From Chitinivibrionales bacterium (GTDB lineage Bacteria; Fibrobacterota; Chitinivibrionia; Chitinivibrionales; WJKA01), in assembly GCA_014729375.1 (NCBI GenBank), contig WJKA01000314.1, positions 1 through 5,662 of the forward strand: a stretch of 5,662 nucleotides of DNA, written 5' to 3'. A model generated the notes under the pieces. It searched no databases. It saw only the letters and a list, made by a program, of their open reading frames with translations, and had not been told where the DNA came from. This document shows, in pieces, positions 1-5,662 of the stretch. The first letter of the stretch is position 1, and every line of letters begins with the position of its first letter. The position numbers and the translations under genes are program-made.

Positions 1-379
1 CGGCATGACAATCCCGGATACCGTCATATATCGCGCGTTCCCGCGCTTCCTTTGTGCCGCCTTTGCAATGAACAACAGCCATCATCGGCTCCTTCTCCGA
101 GGCAGCAACTCCCATTATCTCTGCTATACGGTCCGCCACTTTTGAACCGCCGGGGATACAGCCGGTTGGATCTGCCTTGCCTTCAGCAACCGCCTTGGCA
201 AATGCAGAGCAGCCTGGATAACCGCACGCGCCGCAATTTGCATTCGGAAGATCATTAAGAATTTTTGCAATACGGGGATCGACACGAACACAAAGCTTTT
301 TATATGCAAATCCGAGGCCGGTCCCGAAAAACAGGCCCACACCGCCGACAAGCAATACCGGAAATATCGTCTCAATCAC
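1..379 (-). CDS. rnfB: RnfB, ferredoxin-interacting Fe-S subunit of the Rnf complex (partial, C-terminus beyond the window)
   Basis: This subunit accepts electrons from reduced ferredoxin and passes them into the Rnf membrane complex. The frame opens at a GTG (379-377) with a good ribosome site, GAAGGGA at 394-388, 8 nt upstream, and 126 codons are present before the window edge. Residues 5-27 form one hydrophobic anchor (ETIFPVLLVGG... to GFAYKKL). Then comes the four-cysteine cluster motif C49-x2-C52-x4-C57-x16-C74, in the context NANCGACGYPGCSAF, typical of RnfB and related Fe-S proteins. The segments VVHCKGG (C105) and YDGIRDCHA (C124) match the linker of long, clostridial-type RnfB proteins. 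The two 4Fe-4S ferredoxin motifs expected next lie outside the window. It is the last gene of the C-D-G-E-A-B order, 15 nt after rnfA. The family call is secure; total length is unknown. Confidence 0.95.
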   Translation of the reverse strand, partial: MIETIFPVLLVGGVGLFFGTGLGFAYKKLCVRVDPRIAKILNDLPNANCGACGYPGCSAFAKAVAEGKADPTGCIPGGSKVADRIAEIMGVAASEKEPMMAVVHCKGGTKEARERAIYDGIRDCHA

Positions 380-394
380 GCAAAAAGTCCCTTC

Positions 395-1009
395 TTACTT
401 GAAAAAGTTCAATCCGGAAAAACCAAGAAATGCAATCGCCATAAGACCCGCGGTTACAAAGGCTATCGGAAGACCCTGAAGCGGACGGGGAATATTGGCA
501 AGCTCAAGCTTTTCCCGTATCCCGGCCATGAGAACAAGCGCAAGGGTGAATCCAATCCCAGACATGATTCCATTTACCAGGCTCTCAATAAAAGAGTACG
601 GCTCTTGGGTGAAATCATTTTTGCCCGCATTTAATACTGCAACACCCATAATTGCACAATTTGTGGTAATCAGCGGAAGGTATATACCCAGCGCATCATA
701 TAAAACAGGAGAAAATTTCTGCAAGGTCATTTCTACCAGTTGTACCAGCGAGGCAATGACCAGGATAAACACTATTGTTCGCAAATAATCGACCTCATAA
801 GGTACCAGAAGATAATGAAAAATGATCCAGGTTATCATCGATGCCACGGTCATTACAAAGATTACCGCCATGCCCATTCCGACAGCGCTGGACAGTTTCT
901 TGGAAACACCGAAAAACGGACAGAGTCCTAAAAAGCGGGACAGCACAAAATTATTAATGAATACCGCGGCAATAGAAATCTGGACAAGGCTTATAAAATC
1001 GATATTCAT
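395..1009 (-). CDS. rnfA: RnfA, integral membrane subunit of the Rnf complex
   Basis: RnfA is a polytopic membrane protein related to NqrE. With RnfE it forms a pseudo-symmetric pair that holds a [2Fe-2S] cluster within the membrane and helps couple electron flow to ion export. The 204-residue product has about six hydrophobic helices and the family hallmark NNFVLSRFLGLCPFFG at residues 19-34. C30 in that segment and C118 in ITTNCAIMG are the cluster-ligand positions known from the family. Further signatures are VQLVEMTLQKFSP (89-101) and GIGFTLALVLMAGIRE (151-166). The ATG overlaps the rnfE stop as ATGA (1009-1006), with AGAAGG at 1024-1019 as the ribosome site, so translation is probably coupled to rnfE. 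The length is slightly above the usual 190-195 residues because of a few extra residues at the ends. Nothing looks broken. Confidence 0.97.
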   Translation of the reverse strand: MNIDFISLVQISIAAVFINNFVLSRFLGLCPFFGVSKKLSSAVGMGMAVIFVMTVASMITWIIFHYLLVPYEVDYLRTIVFILVIASLVQLVEMTLQKFSPVLYDALGIYLPLITTNCAIMGVAVLNAGKNDFTQEPYSFIESLVNGIMSGIGFTLALVLMAGIREKLELANIPRPLQGLPIAFVTAGLMAIAFLGFSGLNFFK

Positions 1010-1605
1010 GATTGTCCGCCTTCTTTTTTCTGTCTGAAATAATTAATCATTGCCATGACAAACGCAATAGTAAAAAAACCGCCGGGCGCCAGAATAAAGA
1101 TTGTCATTGGTCTAAACCCGGGAAAGACTTTCAATCCCCACAGCTTGTTACTTCCAAGCACTTCCCTGATTATTGCCAGAATACACAGTGCCAGGGTGAA
1201 TCCAAGCCCCATAACAAAACCGTCGATTATCGAGCGCCCAAGGTTATTTTTCGAAGCAAATGCTTCGGCTCTTCCCAGTATAACGCAATTGACAACAATG
1301 AGCGGCACGAATATGCCCAGTTGGTTGTTTAATTCGGGGAAATACGCTTTCAAAGTGAGTTCGACGATGGTAACGAATGTGGCGATAATTACAATATAGC
1401 AGGGAATTCTCACTTTTTCCGGAATCCATTTTTTAATGAGTGAGATAATGATATTCGAGCAGATCAGCACGAACGTGGCGGCACAGCCCATTCCCAGGCC
1501 ATTTTGCAGCGAGGTGCTGACAGCAAGTGCGGGACAAAGGCCGAGGGCAAGAACCAGAATCGGATTTTCGGCAATTATTCCGCGTTTAAGCTCTTCCTTA
1601 ATCAT
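1006..1605 (-). CDS. rnfE: RnfE, integral membrane subunit of the Rnf complex
   Basis: RnfE is the NqrD-like partner of RnfA and contributes the other half of the membrane [2Fe-2S] site. The ATG at 1605-1603 gives 199 residues and the canonical N-terminus, followed by ENPILVLALGLCPALAVS at residues 13-30. The paired cysteines are C24 in LGLCPALAV and C107 in VVNCVILGRAEA; the latter segment, with GRAEAFAS, is a strong RnfE/NqrD signature. MGLGFTLALCILAIIREVLG lies at 132-151, and the C-terminal APGGFF (173-178) is also typical. About six membrane helices are visible. The frame stays open upstream to 1755, but that extension is polar, lies inside rnfG and lacks family similarity, so I reject it. 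GGAGAG at 1616-1611 is the ribosome site. The gene overlaps rnfG and rnfA by 4 nt each (ATGA junctions). Confidence 0.97.
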   Translation of the reverse strand: MIKEELKRGIIAENPILVLALGLCPALAVSTSLQNGLGMGCAATFVLICSNIIISLIKKWIPEKVRIPCYIVIIATFVTIVELTLKAYFPELNNQLGIFVPLIVVNCVILGRAEAFASKNNLGRSIIDGFVMGLGFTLALCILAIIREVLGSNKLWGLKVFPGFRPMTIFILAPGGFFTIAFVMAMINYFRQKKEGGQS

Positions 1606-2264
1606 GAACTCTCTCCGCTCGATTTCAGATAATTGAGATATTCCGGAACATTTTTTCGTATACAGTTTTTCACCGCGCGGGTGGAGATTGTCGCTCCGGT
1701 TATTGCTGTTATCGTATTTGTTTTTTCGAGCTTTCCTTTTTTCTCGTCGGAACATGTATGGTATTCGGTCGATTTATCAATTTTTATTTCTTCAAAAACA
1801 CTGAGGTCTTTGAATTGCTCTGTAAACCAGGGGCTGGTTTTTTCGCTGGTACCGGCAAGCACGTTCCAGATGTACTTTTTTGAAGGTTTTTCGGAGACGC
1901 GGTCCCCCAGGCCCGGCGTTTCTTTGTGAGAAAGAATATTCAAACCAAGGATTTCGCCTGAAGGTGCAACTCCGACAATGACCTGGATATCTCCGGCATA
2001 TCCCTTGCTTTTCTGCTTGAATGCATAGCCCGCCAATCCGGAATCTGTCTGTGCCACCCAGTACGTGGAGGGAAGGGGATTGTTCCCGCTGCGTGTTTTA
2101 ATTTCGACACCGTCGGGGAAAACCGCCTCAAGAGCCTCCATCTGATTCCGCCGCTCCTGCGCTTGTATTTCTTCGCCGGTATTATAATAGGTAAATGCAA
2201 CAACAAGGCCGGATCCGATGGCGACAATTGTTAATGCAATTGAAAGCTTAAGTATATCAAGCAT
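1602..2264 (-). CDS. rnfG: RnfG, membrane-anchored subunit with FMN-binding domain
   Basis: RnfG carries a covalently bound FMN on an extracytoplasmic domain and relays electrons within the Rnf complex. The 220-residue product has one N-terminal membrane helix (about residues 4-27) followed by a soluble FMN-binding domain. Domain signatures are KGYAGDIQVIVGV (87-99), GEILGLNILSHKETPGLGDR (103-122) and the flavinylation segment ITGATIST (188-195), with T192 as the expected phosphoester acceptor for the ApbE flavin transferase. The family motif is Dxx(S/T)GAT; here the Asp position (186) is Thr, whereas RnfD in the same operon keeps Asp. Between the PWF segment (145-147) and the motif lies a lysine-rich, polar stretch with C171. 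The start overlaps the end of rnfD by 8 nt, with GGGAAGG at 2280-2274 upstream. The assignment is secure; actual flavinylation is an inference. Confidence 0.95.
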   Translation of the reverse strand: MLDILKLSIALTIVAIGSGLVVAFTYYNTGEEIQAQERRNQMEALEAVFPDGVEIKTRSGNNPLPSTYWVAQTDSGLAGYAFKQKSKGYAGDIQVIVGVAPSGEILGLNILSHKETPGLGDRVSEKPSKKYIWNVLAGTSEKTSPWFTEQFKDLSVFEEIKIDKSTEYHTCSDEKKGKLEKTNTITAITGATISTRAVKNCIRKNVPEYLNYLKSSGESS

Positions 2265-3354
2265 TTTTCTTTACCTTCCCATAGATTTTCGGCCGGGTAT
2301 ACCGGTCAATCAGGGGTACAGTCAGATTCATCAGCAGGATTGAATATGAGACGCCTTCAGGATATCCGCCAAATTTCCTTATTGTGAAGGTCAGGATGCC
2401 GCAGCCGACTCCGAAAATCATCTTGCCTTTTGGTGTCACCGGCGAAGTTACCATATCAGTTGCCATGAATAATGCTCCAAGCATCAAACCGCCCGCCAGT
2501 ATCTGATACACCGGCACAAGAAGCGCTTCGGAGGTAAAAAATGAACCGGTGCCGTTGAAAAGCCATGTCAGGAGAAATACTGTGCCGATATACAGAACCG
2601 GGACGCGTATGCCGATGATATGTTTATACCAGAGAAAAATTGCACCGAGAATAAGCGCAGCCGCCGAGGTCTCGCCGATACATCCTCCTACATTACCGAA
2701 AAACAGGCGGGGAAGCGCCTCCTGGAAATCAATAATATGAAACTGCAGGTCAACGAGACGGGCACTTTCTGCATGAAGTGCTTCGGTTATGCCTGAAAAC
2801 GTCGGCAAAGGCGTAGCCCCGGAAATGCCGTCCAGGGTATCCGATACAGGCCTGATAATTTTTTCCGACAGACCGCTGATTGTCCACCCTCTTGCTTTCC
2901 AGAAATCCGGAACATTGAATACAGTCATGGGAGCAGCGTATGAGGCAGTCAGAAATGCCCGGCCGGCAAGGGCCGGATTAACAAAATTATGCCCGAGACC
3001 GCCGAATGCCCATTTTGCCACGCCAATTGCAAAGACAGAGCCGACAGCGGCCATCCATGGCGGAAGGTCGGGCGGGAGGTTGAATGCAAGGAGTATCCCG
3101 GTTAAAAGCGCGCTGAAATCACCAAGTGTTGATGGTTTTTTCAGTAAAAAACGTACAATGCTCCATTCCGTGGCCAGGCATGAGATCACACATACGGCCG
3201 TGAGTACCAGCGCCTTGAGGCGGAACAGATACACTGACGCGGCAAATGCCGGTATGAGCGCCAGACAAACGCAGAGCATAATTGACGGCACCGTCTCAAT
3301 ATGTTTTACATGAGGCGATGTCGATATATGAAGAAGTTTCTGTTCTGACGACAT
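2257..3354 (-). CDS. rnfD: RnfD, integral membrane flavoprotein subunit of the Rnf complex
   Basis: RnfD is the NqrB-like membrane subunit that carries covalent FMN and forms part of the ion-translocating core. The 365-residue product has the usual N-terminus (STSPHVKHIETVPSIM, 11-26), many hydrophobic helices, the NLPPDLPPW loop (92-100) and the GHNFVNPALAGRAFL motif (121-135). The flavinylation motif DGISGAT spans 175-181 with T181 as acceptor, and is followed by PLPTF. C-terminal signatures are LMLGALFMATDMVTSPVTPKG and the GGYPEGVSYSILLMN segment. The length is normal for the family. The ATG (3354-3352) lies 21 nt after the rnfC stop, with GGGA and GAGAG elements at 3366-3356. The last codons overlap the start of rnfG. 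No defect is visible. Confidence 0.97.
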   Translation of the reverse strand: MSSEQKLLHISTSPHVKHIETVPSIMLCVCLALIPAFAASVYLFRLKALVLTAVCVISCLATEWSIVRFLLKKPSTLGDFSALLTGILLAFNLPPDLPPWMAAVGSVFAIGVAKWAFGGLGHNFVNPALAGRAFLTASYAAPMTVFNVPDFWKARGWTISGLSEKIIRPVSDTLDGISGATPLPTFSGITEALHAESARLVDLQFHIIDFQEALPRLFFGNVGGCIGETSAAALILGAIFLWYKHIIGIRVPVLYIGTVFLLTWLFNGTGSFFTSEALLVPVYQILAGGLMLGALFMATDMVTSPVTPKGKMIFGVGCGILTFTIRKFGGYPEGVSYSILLMNLTVPLIDRYTRPKIYGKVKKNA

Positions 3355-3375
3355 ACTCTCTTTCCCGGTAGACCG

Positions 3376-4713
3376 TTACTTCTGCTCTTGTGATTTTCTG
3401 ATAGCCATCGCATGAAACTTTCCCAGTTTCATATAATGGACCAGATTTATCTTAGCCGGACATGCATAGGCACATGAACCGCATTCAATACAATCGAGTA
3501 CATTCCAGGCCATGGCATCTTCATACAGGCCCTTTTGGACGAATTTGCTTATAAATGAGGGGACCAGGTTAATCGGGCATGCTTTTACGCAATTGCCGCA
3601 ACTGATACAATCGTAGTCCCTGGTTCCTGCAGTCAAGGTTGAGTGTGCAAGTATTCCCGACGATGACTTGATAATTGGTGCATCGAGATCGGATTGGGCC
3701 AATCCCATCATCGGGCCGCCCATTATCACCTTCTGCGCGGCATCATAGTCTATTTCGCATTTTTCGACAAGCGTTTTAATGGGGGTCCCGATGCGAACAA
3801 GAAAGTTGCCCGGTTTGCGGATTGCAGGGCCGGTGACAGTAACGACACGCTGATAGAGTGGTTTACCTTCGGAAACTGCTTCCCAGATTGCACAAGCGGT
3901 TCCGACATTCTGGACTATGCACCCGCAATCCATAGGAAGTCCGCCGGAAGGCACCTGGCGCCGGGTGATGGCAGCAATAAGCTGTTTTTCGCCGCCTTGC
4001 GGATATTTCGTCTGTAATTTTGCAGGAATTATTTCTTTGAATATTTCCTTGTTTAGCTGTTCTGTTATTTTTTCGATAGCATCGGGCTTGTTTTCTTCGA
4101 TACCGATAAACAGTTTTGCGGCGCCGACGACTTTTTTGATAATCAATGCTCCCAGAAGGATTTGTTCGGTTTTTTCGAGCATGAAGCGATGGTCGGCGGT
4201 CAGATACGGCTCACATTCCGCGCCATTGATAATAACCGTGTCTATCGGTTTATTGCTCGGGGGTGACAGCTTGACATGAGTTGGAAATGACGCTCCCCCC
4301 ATGCCGACGATGCCGGCGGCAGATATTTTCTGGACAATCTCCTGCGGCGCGGCTTCACGCCAGGGTTTGTCGGATGGATTAAATTCGACGGTTTCATTGG
4401 TACCGTCATTCTCGATTTCAACGCTCGTTACACGTCGTCCGAGTGGATGCGGAAACGGGCCGACAGAAACTACCTTTCCGGAGATTGATGCATGGACAGG
4501 CGCGGAAACAAATCCGCCGGCTTCTCCGATGACCTGACCTGTTTTCACCGTGTCACCGCGCTTTACCGCGATCTTTGCCGGCGTGCCGATGTGCTGTGAA
4601 AGAGGAATTATTGCTCTTTCGGGAGCAGGAAATGTTTCGATATTTCTGGAAGCTGTCTGGTCCTTATTATGCGAAGGGTGAACGCCGCCTCTGAAGCTAT
4701 ACTTGCCAAACAA
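3376..4713 (-). CDS. rnfC: RnfC, peripheral NADH-binding Fe-S/flavin subunit of the Rnf complex
   Basis: RnfC is the cytoplasmic subunit where NAD+ is reduced or NADH oxidised. The 445-residue product starts with the RnfC N-terminal barrel-sandwich domain (about 1-110; FRGGVHPSHNK at 7-17). Next is a Complex I 51-kDa-like nucleotide-binding domain (about 120-275; GIVGMGGASFPTHVK at 134-148, NGAECEPYLTADHR at 163-176, YPQGGEKQLI at 237-246), then an SLBB-like segment (about 285-325). Two 4Fe-4S motifs follow: C369, C372, C375, C379 and C408, C411, C414, C418, each CxxCxxCxxxCP. The start is TTG (4713-4711): an in-frame TGA at 4734-4732 rules out extension, AAGAGGA at 4727-4721 is 7 nt upstream, and MFGKYSFRGGVHP matches family N-termini. 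The protein ends soon after the second cluster, as in clostridial forms, without the long repetitive tail of enterobacterial RsxC. It is the first gene of the operon. Confidence 0.97.
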   Translation of the reverse strand: MFGKYSFRGGVHPSHNKDQTASRNIETFPAPERAIIPLSQHIGTPAKIAVKRGDTVKTGQVIGEAGGFVSAPVHASISGKVVSVGPFPHPLGRRVTSVEIENDGTNETVEFNPSDKPWREAAPQEIVQKISAAGIVGMGGASFPTHVKLSPPSNKPIDTVIINGAECEPYLTADHRFMLEKTEQILLGALIIKKVVGAAKLFIGIEENKPDAIEKITEQLNKEIFKEIIPAKLQTKYPQGGEKQLIAAITRRQVPSGGLPMDCGCIVQNVGTACAIWEAVSEGKPLYQRVVTVTGPAIRKPGNFLVRIGTPIKTLVEKCEIDYDAAQKVIMGGPMMGLAQSDLDAPIIKSSSGILAHSTLTAGTRDYDCISCGNCVKACPINLVPSFISKFVQKGLYEDAMAWNVLDCIECGSCAYACPAKINLVHYMKLGKFHAMAIRKSQEQK

Positions 4714-4762
4714 TGACTTTTCCTCTTCGAATCATAGTAAACAGTCGGGTACTGGTTGTCGG

Positions 4763-4775
4763 TCGACACTGTCGA
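4763..4775. promoter_or_regulatory. 13-bp palindrome upstream of rnfC, candidate operator
   Basis: TCGACA-C-TGTCGA is a perfect 6-1-6 inverted repeat lying 50 bp upstream of the rnfC start codon. Its position between promoter candidates and the first gene fits a repressor site. It is not a terminator for either strand: the adjacent A run on the plus strand would read as T only before the stem on the minus strand. I cannot assign a regulator family. Confidence 0.35.
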
Positions 4776-4831
4776 AAAAAGTATAAAAAAGTAGTTCCAG
4801 CCGGAAACAAAGTCAAGGCCAATAGATATAA

Positions 4832-4860
4832 AAAATAGGTGATTTATGCATACCGGTCAA
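4832..4860 (-). promoter_or_regulatory. Candidate sigma70-type promoter for the rnf operon
   Basis: Reading the minus strand, TTGACC (4860-4855) is followed after 17 nt by TATTTT (4837-4832). This would start transcription near 4825 and leave a leader of about 110 nt before the rnfC TTG. An alternative -10 element, TATACT at 4785-4780, matches consensus better but has only a poor -35 (TTTCCG or GTTTCC). The palindrome at 4763-4775 would be about 50 nt downstream of the first start, or around the start site of the second. This is pattern matching only. Confidence 0.4.
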
Positions 4861-4882
4861 AATATGCTTCAAATTTATTCTT

Positions 4883-4910
4883 TTGATATGAGCCTCTGAT
4901 TTTATATATT
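4883..4910 (+). promoter_or_regulatory. Candidate sigma70-type promoter for the DUF4416 gene
   Basis: TTGATA (4883-4888) and TATATT (4905-4910) are separated by 16 nt; an overlapping TATTAT at 4907-4912 would give 18 nt. Either places the transcription start near 4917-4920, leaving a leader of about 50 nt with the ribosome site AAGGGAG at 4953-4959. The surroundings are strongly A+T-rich, as expected for a promoter, but also prone to chance matches. Confidence 0.45.
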
Positions 4911-4966
4911 ATAGCAGTTTGCAAGTAGCGTGCAGGAATATCAGGAAATATGAAGGGAGCCGGACC

Positions 4967-5506
4967 GTGGGGAAAGCCAAAGAACCGCAAAAAGCAAAGC
5001 TGTTTCTGGCGATTACCTGGTCAAAAAGTGCTGATCGTGACCGGTTATGGAAACAGCTAGGGAAAAAATGGGGAACTCCCGATTTTAGTCATGGCCCGGT
5101 TCCCTTTGATTTTACCGATTATTATCGCAGGGAAATGGGCGCCGGGCTGGAAAAACAGTATGTAACATTTCCAGGAACAGTCGACCGTGGGCTGCTGCCC
5201 GGCATCAAATGCTACACCAATACGGTTGAAAGCAGGTTTTTACGCTCTTTGAAAAGGACGGTCAACCTTGATCCCGGGCTTTTGACAAAAGACAAGCTTG
5301 TGCTTGCATCGACCAAAGATTTTTTCCACCGAATCTACTTGGCAAAAAGTATTTATGCAGAGGTAACGCTTCACTTCCGCAAGGGGAAATACCGCTACTT
5401 TTCGTGGACATATCCCGATTACCGGGAACCTCCTTTTCAGGCCTTTCTGTGCAAATCAAGAGCGCGCCTGATACAAGAACTCAAGCAAACGGAACGGGAG
5501 AAATAA
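4967..5506 (+). CDS. DUF4416 family protein, function unknown
   Basis: This 179-residue soluble protein matches the DUF4416 family from memory of its conserved blocks. They are an N-terminal GKAKEPQKAKLFLAI (2-16), FDFTDYYRREMG (47-58), IKCYTNTVE (80-88), VNLDPGLLT (99-107), LVLASTKDFFHRIYL (111-125), AEVTL (131-135) and WTYPDYR (147-153). The biochemical role of the family is not known to me. The length is normal. I chose GTG 4967-4969 because AAGGGAG sits 7 nt upstream and GKAKEP is the family N-terminus; the frame opens earlier, at a TTG at 4919, but that adds 16 atypical residues without a ribosome site. No signal peptide or membrane segment is seen. Many members as I recall them have DPGY where this has DPGL. 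The gene is divergent from rnf and translationally coupled to the next gene through TAATG, so a link to Rnf function is not implied. Confidence 0.88.
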   Translation: MGKAKEPQKAKLFLAITWSKSADRDRLWKQLGKKWGTPDFSHGPVPFDFTDYYRREMGAGLEKQYVTFPGTVDRGLLPGIKCYTNTVESRFLRSLKRTVNLDPGLLTKDKLVLASTKDFFHRIYLAKSIYAEVTLHFRKGKYRYFSWTYPDYREPPFQAFLCKSRARLIQELKQTEREK

Positions 5507-5662
5507 TGAATGGCGGTATTCACGATTTTCTTTTACTCTGCTGTTCCATCGTTGCAATTATCTCCGAGTTGATTGCACTCGTCATTCCCGATAAGGTCCT
5601 TTCGCTTGTGGACCAGGACCCCGGCGAAATCAGAGAAAACGGTCTTATGCTCTTTCTGGGAG
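5506..5662 (+). CDS. Small or N-terminally anchored membrane protein, unrecognised (partial, runs off the right edge)
   Basis: An open frame of 52 codons starts at ATG 5506-5508, sharing one base with the upstream stop (TAATG), with GGGAG just upstream inside the DUF4416 gene. The 5' end is therefore well supported as a coupled gene. The product begins MNGGIHDF, then a hydrophobic helix at about residues 8-28 (LLLCCSIVAIISELIALVIP), then a polar stretch KVLSLVDQDPGEIREN, and a second hydrophobic run appears to begin at LMLFLG. A helix ending in Pro, a polar loop with Arg, and a Gly-containing second helix loosely resemble small two-helix proteins of the DUF2065 type. That resemblance is weak and I do not assign it. 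The other ATG at 5510 closes after 21 codons (TGA) and is rejected. Confidence 0.65.
   Translation, partial: MNGGIHDFLLLCCSIVAIISELIALVIPDKVLSLVDQDPGEIRENGLMLFLG

Larger units (their letters stand above)
4714..4966. other. Divergent intergenic region between rnfC and the DUF4416 gene
   Basis: This 253-bp, A+T-rich stretch separates two divergent genes and should hold the promoters of both. I see one candidate sigma70-type promoter toward the plus strand, two weaker alternatives toward rnfC, and a 13-bp perfect palindrome at 4763-4775. No open frame with a ribosome site, no tRNA-like cloverleaf and no stem followed by a T run is apparent. A short direct repeat GTCGG (4744-4748 and 4758-4762) lies next to the palindrome. 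Confidence 0.8.

Noticed and set aside
124..375. A minus-strand 83-codon frame overlapping rnfB
   Set aside because: It is a frame-shifted reading of rnfB; the true frame has the C-x2-C-x4-C-x16-C motif and stays open to the window edge.
1606..1755. Upstream extension of rnfE by 50 codons from an ATG at 1755
   Set aside because: The extra residues are charged and polar, lie wholly inside rnfG in another frame, and precede the canonical RnfE N-terminus, which has its own ATG and ribosome site at 1616-1611.
2960..2984. GCCGG/CCGGC inverted repeats resembling a REP element
   Set aside because: They lie inside the conserved NPALAGRAFL coding segment of rnfD and are explained by Gly, Ala and Arg codons.
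2789..3313. A 174-codon plus-strand open frame opposite rnfD
   Set aside because: It is antisense to the strongly conserved rnfD frame, its product is low in recognisable motifs, and no ribosome site or promoter supports it; it is a shadow of rnfD codon usage.
3694..4537. Several plus-strand open frames of 78-120 codons opposite rnfC
   Set aside because: All lie antisense to well-conserved RnfC domains and show no family motifs or translation signals.
4763..4795. Possible rho-independent terminator (palindrome next to an A run)
   Set aside because: On the plus strand the stem is followed by A, not T, and on the minus strand the T run precedes the stem; with 6-bp arms and a 1-nt loop it would also fold poorly as RNA.
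4919..4966. Longer DUF4416 product starting at TTG 4919
   Set aside because: It overlaps the likely transcription start, has no ribosome site, and adds 16 residues before the family N-terminus GKAKEP, whereas GTG 4967 has AAGGGAG 7 nt upstream.

Overview
The window carries most of an Rnf operon (ferredoxin:NAD+ oxidoreductase, an ion-pumping membrane complex) on the minus strand. Divergent from it is a short plus-strand transcription unit encoding a DUF4416 protein and the start of a small membrane protein. Base composition is moderate (roughly half G+C by eye) and the genes are tightly packed. The order rnfC-D-G-E-A-B is the one known from clostridia, acetogens, Bacteroidota and many Desulfobacterota-like anaerobes, and differs from the rsxABCDGE order of Escherichia coli. 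Together with the DUF4416 gene this suggests an anaerobic or fermentative, non-gammaproteobacterial bacterium. The sequence does not let me name the phylum.

Layout: 1-379 (minus) is rnfB, cut by the window edge after 126 codons. 395-1009 is rnfA, 1006-1605 rnfE, 1602-2264 rnfG, 2257-3354 rnfD and 3376-4713 rnfC, all minus. 4714-4966 is a divergent intergenic region with a candidate promoter on each strand and a 13-bp near-operator palindrome. 4967-5506 (plus) is the DUF4416 gene with a GTG start. 5506-5662 (plus) is the start of an unrecognised membrane protein, cut by the right edge.

The six rnf genes should be one transcript read right to left. Spacing is tight throughout: 21 nt between C and D, 8-nt overlap D/G, ATGA overlaps G/E and E/A, and 15 nt between A and B. 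In the family model, electrons enter from reduced ferredoxin at RnfB, cross the membrane through [2Fe-2S] and flavin centres in RnfA/E and RnfD/G, and reach NAD+ at RnfC, driving Na+ or H+ export. Almost all diagnostic residues are present: both 4Fe-4S motifs of RnfC, the four-Cys motif of RnfB, paired Cys in RnfA and RnfE, and the flavinylation motif of RnfD. The exception is RnfG, whose flavinylation motif has Thr where Asp is usual.

I found no mobile element, CRISPR array, RNA gene or clearly new system. The points most worth a second look are the RnfG motif, the palindrome upstream of rnfC, and the small membrane gene coupled to DUF4416.
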